A DNA stretch of 64,000 nt from Mikania micrantha (Eukaryota > Streptophyta > Magnoliopsida > Asterales > Asteraceae): positions 22,519,475 through 22,583,474 of the forward strand of contig CM018696.1 in the NCBI GenBank assembly GCA_009363875.1. The letters run 5' to 3'. The notes under the pieces were generated by a model that was not told the DNA's origin, searched no databases, and saw nothing but the letters and a program-made list of their open reading frames with translations. Of the stretch, positions 23,548 to 33,676 are shown piece after piece (position 1 is the first letter of the stretch; each line of letters starts with the position of its first letter). The position numbers were made by a program, and so were the translations under genes.

Positions 23548-23976
23548 CCCCTACCCGAGCTAGAATTGAGGGGGATCCGAACCTTAAACGCATGGATTTA
23601 ACCGGTTGATCTAGGCCTCATCCGCGTGTAAAACTTATGATTACTCACCAACTACGTCTGTAGTTAACCCTTGATTTTTACATGTTTCAGGAAATGAGAA
23701 GAAGTAGGGAGGATAGCTCTAGTCTTTTGGATATCATCACATAAGATATTGGACTTAGCTAATTTAACTGGATCGATTGAAGATTAGGATTTAGTTAACT
23801 TAGCTATATATTTTGTGTAACTATTGTAATGATTACATGTTAAACATGAATTTTGTGCAATAACTTTGAATAATTAAATGATATGTGATGGTACATTTAG
23901 TTGTCCACGAGCTTTTGAACAATCTGTACATTTATCGTGGTATCCTGATGATTCCGCCGTCTGTCGGAGCATTACA
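23548..23976 (+). repeat. Probable 3' fragment of a gypsy LTR
   Basis: The right part resembles the last 300-400 bp of the LTRs here: ACTCACCAACTACG, then TTTCAGG, a short AGTAGGGAGGA stretch, a TTGTGTAACTATTG tract, and an end in CATTACA. No primer-binding site follows, so it is a fragment or solo remnant. The 11-bp CCCCTACCCGA occurs at both 23548-23558 and 23978-23988 and may mark a rearrangement. The left part reads tRNA-like on the minus strand (GGTTCGGATCC, about 23574-23584). Confidence 0.5.
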
Positions 23977-24039
23977 ACCCCTACCCGAAATTTATTTTCT
24001 TTTTATTTTTTTTCCTCTTCGTTTATCTGATAAAAAAAA

Positions 24040-24312
24040 TTAAAAATAAATGACAATTAGCGAATAATACCAATAACGACGACACTTAGTCTCTATAGCA
24101 TTTTCCAAAACCACGAAAATTTCAGTCAACGCCCGCCTATTTTTCCGAGACCTATAGGGACGACAAGTCGTCGCTATAACTATAACCAAAGAAATCAGAA
24201 AAAATACTTTTATCCTATAGCGGCCACATGTCGTTGCTACAGGGCATGCCATAGGAACGACTTCTTGCGGTCGCTATAGCCATCGTCCATTCGGTCCTAC
24301 TTTCTTTTTGTG
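24040..24312 (-). mobile_element. CACTA-like terminal fragment
   Basis: It contains clustered short inverted motifs of the type TATAGNGACGAC / GTCGTCGCTATA, the kind of subterminal repeat found in plant CACTA (En/Spm) elements. On the minus strand its right edge reads CACAAAAAGAAAGTAGG, a plausible decayed CACTACAAAAAGAAA terminus at 24312. No transposase is present. It could be another TIR family. Confidence 0.35.
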
Positions 24313-24532
24313 ACATTTGACATTAATTTGCTTCATTGTTTTATAAAAGAATTGTCTTATAGGTTATATCACGCTTTGGTGTTTTGATATATAGAATTTA
24401 AGTGTAACTGCCTATGTGAATATCAACATATAAGATTTGTTGCCGGTGTAGGCGTTCCTGTGAAATTATAGACCCAAATATGTTTCCTATGAAAATTCAC
24501 ACCAATGGGTAAGCTCTCACCTTTTACTACTG
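24313..24532. other. Unassigned spacer
   Basis: No coding or repeat structure recognised. Confidence 0.5.
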
Positions 24533-24949
24533 TAGAGGTGTCAATTTGTACCCATATAAAAGGAAATGGGTTGGTTTATGTAACATTATAATATTGGATG
24601 GGTTGAGATGGGTAACATCATAATATTGAATGGGTTGAAATGGGTAACACTTAAACACAATGCGGGTCAAGATGGGTAACAAAAACACTATGTAAATGCA
24701 ATGGATTCAAAAATTTAATAATGATTAATAACATATTTGATGAGAAAAATCAATAAAAAGTATCTAAATGGACTATTTGTTTACTTATAACACATCTTAA
24801 GTTAAACTAAATTGATGTTTTTTAAGAACAATCCATTCAGACCCGAACTGATTTTGCTTAAAACTCATTCTGATCCACACCCATCCTGACTTGAACCCAT
24901 TCTGACCCGTTACCAAACCCAACGCAACCCGTCCATTTTGTCAGGCATA
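24533..24949. mobile_element. hAT-like non-autonomous element, decayed
   Basis: Starts TAGAGGTGTCAATTTG and ends with the complement of TATGCCTGACAAAATGG, a degraded TAGGGGTGTCA-type terminus. The inside is rich in GGGTTGAGATGGGTAAC and its complement ACCCATTCTGACCC. A related stretch is at about 54640-54960. No clear 8-bp duplication remains. Confidence 0.45.
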
Positions 24950-25200
24950 CCTTCTAGGCATTCATAATAGAGGTCGGGGGTTTAAATTCTTTTGGGAACA
25001 AGTTCAAAGGACATGTGTAGTGTTTACTTAGGGATTATACCAGGTTCAATTCCAATGGCGACAAAGGTTTACCCATTTCACGGGGTTCTTGTGCATCGGG
25101 TGTGGCCGGGGAATCTCCCGAAGGTCGAGTAATCGATCTTACTTACAGGCCTTGAAAGTGAGGGATAGACACAAGTAAAAACGACATTTAAAAAGAAAAC
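24950..25200 (+). repeat. tRNA-like (possible SINE) module
   Basis: Two B-box-like motifs occur: GGGGGTTTAAATTC at about 24977 and GGTTCAATTCC at about 25053. The stretch is richer in G+C than its surroundings. It resembles tRNA-derived SINE bodies, but no clear A box, tail or target duplication was established. Confidence 0.3.
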
Positions 25201-25201
25201 T

Positions 25202-25240
25202 AGTAAAGATATCCGCCGCGCGCTGCAGCGGCTGTGTTAT
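25202..25240 (-). mobile_element. Candidate Helitron 3' terminus
   Basis: On the minus strand a GC-rich imperfect hairpin (CCGCTGCAGCG core) is followed about 10 bases later by CTAG and then T. A short hairpin just before a 3' CTRR end is the Helitron signature. The 5' end was not found. Confidence 0.35.
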
Positions 25241-26319
25241 AATGTAGAATACCTCAGTTTTATTATATCAAACGAAAACGTGATATATTTGACTCAATCT
25301 ATCTTCTAAAAGTAGTTACGTTGAAACGTAGACTAACAAAAAACATATATACAATAAGCACGATAATGTACAATATCTAACCTAACATGTTTTTGAAAAA
25401 AATTTATATGAAAATATGTATCAACAGAAATGTATATGAACTATTGCATAAACTAAGCACGTTAGAAAATATTATTTTTAGATAGCAAACGAAAGGAATA
25501 AGATGGAAACTTTAGAAACATAAAACAGCTAAAGCAACATTTTACAACGTTTTTAAAGAATTGAGAAAGTGAAAGTGTTAACGTCGCAAACATAAGGGAA
25601 AGATTCAAGAAACGAAAGTAATAAGTTCGAAATTTTAGAAACTTGAGTGGTTCAAAATGAAATTTTACGAATTTTGTAAAAAGTTGAGAGGGTTAAAATT
25701 TGGAACTTAAACAATAAAATTTAACGAAGTAAATCTGCTATAAAAAAATCACAACCAACAACGCAAGTTGATATAAAGTAGATGGTTTACACAAGGGCTG
25801 AATACGATTCTGACACCTGAAATAGCGAGACGACAACAATAGATTAATTAATTTTGTGAGGAAAAAAAAATTAAAGTTTAAAGAGTTAGTTTGTTGCATG
25901 AGACTAAAGATCAGTTACAATAGCAGTTCCTCATTTGTGGAGTGTTTTCAGGCCGAGAGAGTGGTAAAAATGTATAAAGACAAAGATAAGAAAAAAAATA
26001 GCAAAAGAAAAAAAAAAAGCAAAATAAGAAATATTGGAAAATATGACAAAAGAAAAAAAAAGAATAAGAATGAAATCAAAACTTTTGGTGATTGCTATAG
26101 ATAGATGTGTAACACCATTATGTAACGTCACCTAACCTCTATCTGAATTTTCCGAAAAAAGTTTCTATCAACGTGAAATCAAAACTAAAAATCATCAAAA
26201 AGAAGTTGGGATCGTTAATTGATTATTGGTTCGAATTGCTAATTGTCGCAGTTGTGATTCCGTAATTTTGATTAAACAATTGGAACAGATATGACTTCTC
26301 AAAACGCAAGCAAAAAAAG
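25241..26319. other. AT-rich region, possible Helitron body
   Basis: Scattered GAAATTTTAGAAACTTGAG-like stretches and a Lys/poly-A tract at 25975-26090. The open frame there encodes almost only Lys, Arg and Asn from A-rich DNA and is not taken as a gene. Confidence 0.5.
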
Positions 26320-26590
26320 TTGGCGGAGCAGGATTTGAACACGCAATCTACCAATACAAAAGTAAACTTTTAGCACTCAAACTAAAGACTTAACCAATTA
26401 AGAAAGCAGAAAACAAATATATAATGAAAGCCATACGTGCAAAACAAATGGAGGAGGGCCGCAGGATTCGAAACTGCGACCTACGTAAGTAAACATCACC
26501 CTCTTGCCAGTTGAAGCAATGCAACATTTGATAAAGAGAGTAGAAAATAAATATATGTATAAATAATAGCTGGAGTGGTGCCACTGACCT
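26320..26590 (-). repeat. Dimeric tRNA-like module
   Basis: On the minus strand two successive units each have an A-box-like stretch (CAACTGGCAAGAGGG; TAATTGGTTAAGTC) and a B-box-like stretch (GTTTCGAATCCTGCGG; GTTCAAATCCTGC). Each unit is preceded by a similar TATATATTTRTTTTCTRC leader. This is compatible with a dimeric tRNA-derived SINE. It is not a functional tRNA gene, because no acceptor stem closes. Confidence 0.4.
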
Positions 26591-26599
26591 TTGAAATTG

Positions 26600-28699
26600 T
26601 ATATAATAATACAATGTTCCCTTGTGATGGTATTTCGTTTTTTTTAATGTATATTTTGTAGTTTGAATTTCTTTTTAATTGATTTAATGATAATTAAATA
26701 AATAATTTATTTATGCATTAAATCAACTCTTCCTAAATTAAAAATTAACTAGTCTAAAATTGATTTATACTAACAAACAATTTAAATGAATTTAATTGAA
26801 TTATAATAATTTTGGTAATATATTTTTGTATACAATTAATTATTCATAACTGTTGTTTATAAGTTATTAGGTTAGTATCGTGTGTATTATACGGAATGAA
26901 TAAAATTAATATTGATAACTTATCAACGAAAATTTAAGCGATATAAGACAGTTTTTTTAATATAATATATAATTAAAAATCCGTATGATGTAATACATTA
27001 AGTAATAAGAATTATATTATTTCTTTAAACAATATTTTTTTTCAAATTGTGTTCTTTAAAAATTTCATTTTATAACACTGTTTTTTAATTTTTTATATTT
27101 TCTAATGATTTGGATTTTTTTAAAATTGTGTTTTTAATTAAAAAATTTATAAAAAACATATTTAATATTTAATATTATTAATTAATTTAAAATGTATTTA
27201 ATAGGAGATAGAAGCGGAAAATTAAGTTGAGGTGCTCTAAAAACATGACATGTGTCCCCTAAAAACTTTTACTTATTAGAATACCTAGATTTAATTTTGT
27301 TCTATTTTAATTTTTATAAACGTGAATAAACAGTAAAACACAAGATCATGAATACATGGATGTGCTAAACAAGAACCCTAAACTCATTCAAGGTACCACT
27401 AATATTTAATTGTACAATTACCACACTTTTTATTTATATATATACAATCAATTTTTCCCAAACTACAAACAACGTATTTAGAACTTATATATTTTATAAT
27501 TTGAATTTCTTTTAAAACTCATTTAATAAAATTTAAATAAAAATTATTTATACATATATACACGGATATACATAACTTAAATGAAACATAGACAGTTTGT
27601 TGCATAAATTAATTTAATAATATTTAATTTAAAACTATTTATTTACGTATACGATCAATTTTTTCATATTAAAATGAAAATTTAACTTGTTTAGAATTGA
27701 TTTATATTATGAAACTAGCTTACAAACTCGTGTATTACACGGGTTAAATAATTAAAAATATAATTCATTAATATCAAATAATAATATATATTTAATAATA
27801 TAAAATTATATATTAAGATAAGATATAGTTGAAATGTTTTTGTAGTTAATTTATTAAATTTATAAATTATTAGAATAAGAAGATTTATATCTTTTAATAT
27901 TTAATTATATAATTTCATTACTAAAATTATTAGTACTTATTAGGAGAGAGGTGAGGAAAATTTTTCATATTTCACCCGAACACGACACGTGTATCTTAGT
28001 AATACTTTTTTATTAGCGTAAGTAGATATTTTAAATTACAATTATTTAATTTTTTCATATTTTGGTAATCATAAATAATTGTTTACCTATATTAGGTTAT
28101 TATAATGTGTCTTTTATTAATCCTTAAATTATTATATAATAATATAGTTATATAAATTATATAAACGACATAAAAGATAATACAAAAACCGGACTTCTTT
28201 GTAATACCTAGGGTTTTGGTTGTAAATTTGAATTTGTAATAGTGCAAAAGTCAAATAAATAAAAGTCACGGAATACTTTGAACGTTTCTCTTTGTAAATA
28301 CACATAAACATGTCTAATTCTATATAGGGATTTAAAAATAAAAACGGTTAAATAAATAATACAACAACAAACTTTATAAAAAAGTTTGGTAAAAAAAATA
28401 AAATAGCATATTGATAAGATGCTTTTCATTAAAATTTCTGTAAGATATATGTCTAACTACATAAATCCACTCATGTATAATAATAATGAAATGCTATAAC
28501 ATTTTAAACTTTAATTATAAAACAAATTCATAGTAATAGTATTTCTTTGGAAATATATGAGATTTGTTAAATCTAGAAAGGTTTAAGTTTATAAATATGC
28601 AATAATAATTATTATAAACTTATATTAAAAAGTTTAGACATAAAACAATAAAAAAAATCACAGAGTGACTGAAGTGTAATTTTCGAAACATATTTCTAG
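26600..28699. other. Very AT-rich region
   Basis: About 2 kb of A/T-dominated DNA without coding similarity on either strand. The only recognisable structure is the Helitron-like end at 27715. Confidence 0.6.
27715..27752 (-). mobile_element. Candidate Helitron 3' terminus
   Basis: On the minus strand CCCGTGTAATACACGAG forms a stem-loop, then TTTGTAAG, CTAG and T. This matches a Helitron 3' end inserted before T. The body would extend rightwards. The 5' TC end was not identified. Confidence 0.45.
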
Positions 28700-29450
28700 T
28701 TCAAAGAAGACTGAGTCAAAATATAGCAACACGCCAACACATCAAACTCGGGGACAAAAGCTGAAGCTTTCTTAAGCCTTCTTCCTCCTCCAGTCCTTCT
28801 CCCATACACATACACATACACGAGTTCAAGTACAACCATTCACAGATGAATCAAACAACAAAAAAAACGGGATTTAAACATTCCTAAAATCAAACAAATC
28901 ATTCCTACACGTCCTTAAACTAATTATGGACTGAATCGTGTAATCAATTTCGATTCTCATCACGTTAATCGCGTCAAACTCTAGCCGGTACGTTTAAATC
29001 GGAAAAAAAAAACAGCTAGAAGCCGATTCTAGCATGGATGAAAATCAAATTAAATGCACATATAGACCTGCGCTCTCTTTCTGATTCTGAAGGACACAAA
29101 AGCCCCATCCTAATTGCTCTAAATCTTCGATTCAAGGTCAGTACCAGTTTGAGAGGTTTTGTCGTCGACCACTCTTAATTTCACATCATAACAAGGAAGA
29201 AATTATTCCATTTTAATCGATTTATAACCAGAAACAAAAGCCCTGTGTTCTGTGATCAATTGTTATCGGAATCGAACGAATTGGATTGGCAGGCGATCTA
29301 AGGTTCATATATATTGGAAAAACGTTTAGGGTTATGTTATGTAGTTTCTGTTTGGCCATAGCCCTAATCTGAACAAAACGTTAAGCCGGTTAATTTGAAA
29401 CCCACATGACTCAACCTGGCAGCTGACCCAAGTTGTAGCCCTGGTGATGT
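28700..29450 (+). other. UTR-like or gene-fragment segment without a CDS
   Basis: The base composition differs from the AT-rich flanks. There is a pyrimidine-rich stretch (CCTTCTTCCTCCTCCAG), CA repeats, and TTCAAGGTCAGT, which could be an exon/intron boundary at about 29131. The best methionine frame (29034) stops after 17 codons. It resembles a plant 5' leader plus first intron, or a captured gene fragment. No protein was recognised. Confidence 0.3.
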
Positions 29451-29603
29451 CGGGTCTTATTTTATTCTTTTTGTTATGTTTTCAACCTATTTTTCAATAT
29501 CAAACCATCTTTGAAATTATTTTCAGAATCCAAACTAACCGAAATTCTTGAACTAGTATTATAAACTTTGGTTGTAAAATACAACAAGTAATAATTATAT
29601 ATA

Positions 29604-31212
29604 TAGCAATGTGATCAAATACTAACTCACACTTAGAGCAATAACCCATTAACTCTTTTTATCCAATCAGAAATAAACACATGGATTTTTCTTTTATTAT
29701 TTGATAAAGATACATTAGTAATTTGTTTTATTTACTAACTTACCTCCTCTTTTTTTATACATTCATAACTTTTTTACATTATAATATTTTTTATAAAAAT
29801 TGCATCATTTTACTCGTCTTACTTTTCTCTTTAATTCCGTTATAGTCTTTACTAGGTTTTTTTATTTTTTTCGGATGTTCGTATTTACACCAATGTAACA
29901 ATTATAAAAATAACAAATTATTTGTAACGAGTTGTAACGAATTTAGGTTTACATTGTTGTATAATAAATAGGGTTTACGTTTAAGAGTGTAAACGAGCCA
30001 AACCGATCCCGAGCTAGTAAATTAGCCTATATTCTTGACTAGGTTTTTTTATTTTTTCCGGATGCTCCAAAATTCGTTATATCTACAATATTGTAAATAC
30101 ATTTTAATACTATAAAAAAATTATATCTACAAGATTGTAAATACATTTTAATACTTTAAAAAAAATACTATAACATTTTGTTGATAAAAACCAAAATTCG
30201 TTATATCTACTAGATTGTAAATACGTTTTAATACTTTAAAAAAAATTATATCTACAAGATTGTAAAGACATTTTAATACTTTAAAAAAATAATATAACAT
30301 TTTGTTGATAAAAACCAAAATTCGTTATATATACAAGATTGTAAATACGTTTTAATACTTTAAAAAAATTATATCTGCAACATTGTAAATATATTTTAAT
30401 ACTTTAAAAAAATACTATAACATTTTGTTGATAAAAACCAAAATTCGTTATATCTACAAGATTGTAAATACATTTTAATACTTTAAAAAAATACTATAAC
30501 ATTTTGTTCATAAACACCAAAATTTGTTATATCTACTATATTGTAATACGTTTTAATACTTTAAAAAAAATACTATAACATTTTGTTGATAAAAACCAAA
30601 ATTTGTTATATCTACAAGATTGTATTATATTTACAAGATTGTAAATACATTTTAGTACTTTAAAAACCAATATTCATTACAAAATCAAGAATATAAAGTA
30701 ATTAATGAGCATCCGGAAATAATAAAAACCTAGTCAAGAATATAACGTAATTAACGAGCTCCGGATAGGCTTGGCTCATTTACACTCTTAAACTTAACCC
30801 CTATTTATTATACAACAATGTAAACTCAAATTCGTTACAACTCGTTACAAATAATTTGTTAGTTTTATACTTGTTACATTTGTGTAAATACGAACATCCG
30901 GAAAAAAAATTAAAAAGCCTAGTCAAGACTATAACGGAATTAAAGAGAAAAAAAAAAGACGAGTAAAATGGTGCAATTTTTATAAAAAAATATTATAGTA
31001 TAAAAAAGTTATGGATATATAAAAAAAGATGGGGTAAAGTATTTAATATAGCAAATTACATTAATACCCTTATTCTCTTTTCTTTTAAATCAATTACATT
31101 ATTATATTATAGTTTAATATCAACCATTAGATATGCATATTTTAATTTGATCATTAAATATGGTGAGGTTAATGGGTTATTGCTCTATCCTAAGGTTAGC
31201 AATAGATCACTT

Positions 31213-31215
<3 letters not shown>
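29604..31215. mobile_element. Foldback element F1 (about 1.6 kb, about 450-bp inverted arms)
   Basis: The left arm from 29604 (GCAATGTGATCAAATACTAAC, then AGAGCAATAACCCATTAAC) pairs with the complement of the right arm ending at 31215. The arms stay similar through TCCGTTATAGTCTTGACTAGG and TTGTAACGAGTTGTAACGAAT to about 30060 and 30670. The loop holds a minisatellite. It is flanked by TA runs. No transposase is seen, so it would be non-autonomous. A deletion derivative is at 57548-57751. Confidence 0.8.
30067..30665 (+). repeat. Minisatellite inside F1
   Basis: Tandem units start CCAAAATTCGTTATATCTAC at about 30067, 30190, 30314, 30438, 30519 and 30597. The period is about 123 bp or a shortened 78-81 bp. 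Each unit contains one or two copies of ACAAGATTGTAAATAC and a TAACATTTTGTTGATAAAAA tail. Confidence 0.85.
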
Positions 31216-31253
<38 letters not shown>

Positions 31254-31593
31254 ACAATTATTTTAATTAATTATCTAATTACTTTTTAAAAGACAAAGTG
31301 TAATTCAAATCGATAAATCCTATAAATAGTAATATCAATACTTAAATAAACTAAAAAATGACAAGATAGAAACCTTAAATGATGTAAAATGTTCAAAACT
31401 GAAATTCTAAATCAAATCATAATTTAGCAAATGAGTTATGAGTTAAATATTTTTGAAATTTCTTTTTATTATATCTTAAATTTATTAAGTAGTTATTTAT
31501 TTAAGACTTGTTTATCTTAAATAAATTCAAATCATTCATTTAATATTAATCATTTAAGAAAAAGAATTAAAGATTTTTAAATACATATATATA

Positions 31594-32039
31594 CTAGTGA
31601 GATGTCCCTGCGATGCGGCGGAAATTAAAACATGTAAGTTGCGAATTTTGGCTCATAAAAAGCATAAACCACCACATTTTCATAAAATCAACTCTTTTAA
31701 TTTAATTTAATTTAATTTAATATTAATATTTAACTAAAAAACTATTATGATAAAAGTCACAATTTATAAGGTCAAATATGGTATGGCAAATGTGACATAA
31801 ATGTTAATAAGTGATTCATTTGATTTGAGATGGTTTCTTTTATAGTTATTCTTTGACACTTTTTTTATTAAAGTTATCAATGTGAGATATGCTAAAAAGT
31901 AAAAGAAACCATTTGTTAATAGTTTTTAAAGCTTTGTAAGTTACACCTCATGTTATAATAGTTGTAAAACTCTTAATTTTAAGGGTTTTTGGTAGAAGAC
32001 CATTGTGTCCTTCTAATATGTATTATACAGTAGTATAGA
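31594..32039 (-). mobile_element. Non-autonomous Helitron, 446 bp
   Basis: On the minus strand it begins TCTATACTACTGTATAAT, the usual plant Helitron 5' end, preceded by A (plus T at 32040). It ends CTAG followed by T (plus A at 31593), with a GC-rich hairpin-like stretch (CCGCCGCATCGCAGG) about 10 bases before the end. A/T insertion and TC...CTAG ends fit Helitron. No Rep/helicase is present. Confidence 0.72.
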
Positions 32040-32339
32040 TATATATATTCAAATGATTTTTTTAATTTTTAATTCTAATAAATTCCAAAATACTTAAATG
32101 ACGTAAGTCTTAGTTAAATATTGAATAATCATATGTAAATATTCTAGATAATGAATGATAAATTCTTAATAGATGTTTTTATCTAAATTATTTACATAAA
32201 AATATGAAAAACAATTATTTTACACATAAATGATATTATTCTCATATTTATAATATAATAAAGAATATAATTACTATAATCATGCATATAAACAATATTA
32301 TTCCAAAAATGCCCATTTATATATATATATATATTAATA

Positions 32340-32455
32340 AAATGAAAACCTTGTTTTAGTGAGAAAACCATGAAAACTAATGTAAAACGAACGTATTTTT
32401 TTTGAAATTTTTTTTACAGGTTTGTAACATTATTTGGGACATTTTTATAACATTA
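32340..32455. mobile_element. Fragment of foldback family F2
   Basis: Similar to one arm of 39209-39570 (AAAACCATGAAAACTA, then TTTTTTACAGGTTTGTAACATT). It ends abruptly where the truncated 5' LTR of element E begins, so it may have caused or filled the truncation. Confidence 0.55.
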
Positions 32456-33060
32456 TTTCGAAAAAGAGTTCTTGCACTACGATGATGATTATAAAGTTTT
32501 TAAAATAGATTTGAAAGCACCTTCGGGTGAACAGAGTTACCTTCTGGTAAAACAGAGTTACCTTCGGGTAAAAACACAGTTACCTTCGGGTAAAACAGAG
32601 TTACATTCGGGTAAAACAGAGAACCTTTTGGTGAACAGAGTTTTAAATAAATGTTTTGATATAATATGATACATGTATATCGATGTATGCTTTTGTGAAA
32701 TGCTTTTGAAATATATGATTTGAAATTAAAGATGTTTATTAAACTTAGAACTCACCTGCTTAAGCTGACAATTTTTAGCGTGCACATCAGGTAGAGTTGA
32801 TTAAGCCTTAGCTAGTGGAGGCAAGAAACAAGTGGTGTAAGTGATATTGGATGGATGGCTGCAAGTTTTGAGAATACTGGCATAGATGTAAATCTTGTAA
32901 AATAAATAAATAAATAAATATTGTTGTATAATAGATATGCAATCGGGTTTACTTATGTATAATATGTTTTATTTCCGCTGCGATTGAGTTATCTTTATTT
33001 AATCATTGTGCTTATGAGTAAATCCAATGAAGTAACGTGTCTCGGGAGACGGGCGTTACA
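32456..33060 (+). repeat. Truncated 5' LTR of element E
   Basis: Matches the last 627 bp of the 3' LTR (37488-38114). The first 850 bp or so, including the TATA region, are absent. It ends GGGCGTTACA directly before the primer site. Confidence 0.88.
32519..32640 (+). repeat. 21-bp VNTR in 5' LTR of E
   Basis: Units of TACCTTCGGGTAAAACAGAGT and variants. There is one fewer unit than in the 3' LTR array at 37551-37691. Confidence 0.85.
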
Positions 33061-33063
33061 AGT

Positions 33064-33075
33064 TGGTATTAGAGC
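33064..33075 (+). other. Primer-binding site of element E
   Basis: TGGTATTAGAGC differs by one base (C to T) from the initiator tRNA-Met complement TGGTATCAGAGC and lies three bases after the LTR end. Confidence 0.8.
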
Positions 33076-33676
33076 ACTAGTTTAAGAGATTTAGGTACTC
33101 AAACGGTAACTAAACTTAAACTAGGACTCTGGGAGAACATAGGAATGCCAGTCAAAGTAGCCACATGCCAGCCACATAGGATACATCAAGCATATAACGA
33201 ATTAAACTTTTGACACATGCGTAAATGCTTAAAAATCAATTGCAATAAGATACTGCAATTGAGGTTTGGCATTTGCAAACAATTCTAAAGTTTGATCCGT
33301 TATTTGTAAAGGTGCGGTAAGTTCAAGGGTTAAGGTTGGATATTTAATATAAACATGGCAGACCACCACCACCACCACCACCACCACTACTATTTTGACA
33401 TATAACAATACTTATAATTATTATTAAAAGACTTATTTTATTGAAAATAATTATAAATTTATGCATTTTTATGAATACATACATACATATCATATATATA
33501 CACATACATATGCATGTATATGTATGTTAAATATAAGAATTAACTATGGAATTCCCATGATCTTTCGTTTATTTCATTCCGACACGATTTCATTTTTGAA
33601 AACCCTAAATGTTATATAATGGGGATCGAATTATTATCTTTGGAGATCTACGAGCTCTTCTATAAAGATCGTTTCG
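33076..33676 (+). other. Non-coding filler in place of gag/protease of E
   Basis: No Gag, zinc knuckle or DTGA motif is present in any frame. It holds an (ACC)n run at 33362-33388 and ACATA/TATGTA repeats at 33476-33525. It probably arose by deletion of gag-protease. Confidence 0.65.

Noticed and set aside
23548..23988. 11-bp direct repeat as a target duplication
   Set aside because: Gypsy elements make 5-bp duplications and the left edge does not look like an LTR start.
25856..26104. Lys-rich open frame
   Set aside because: Produced by A-rich DNA; no domain, start context or neighbours support a gene.
26458..26540. Functional tRNA gene
   Set aside because: B-box-like sequence is present but no complete cloverleaf or closing acceptor stem could be drawn.
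30067..30665. CRISPR-like array
   Set aside because: Repeats are AT-rich, long and contiguous without unique spacers, inside a plant foldback element.
32472..32669. Short frames over the LTR 21-bp repeats (also 37505-37723)
   Set aside because: The 21-bp period keeps any frame open; this is LTR VNTR, not a repeat protein.
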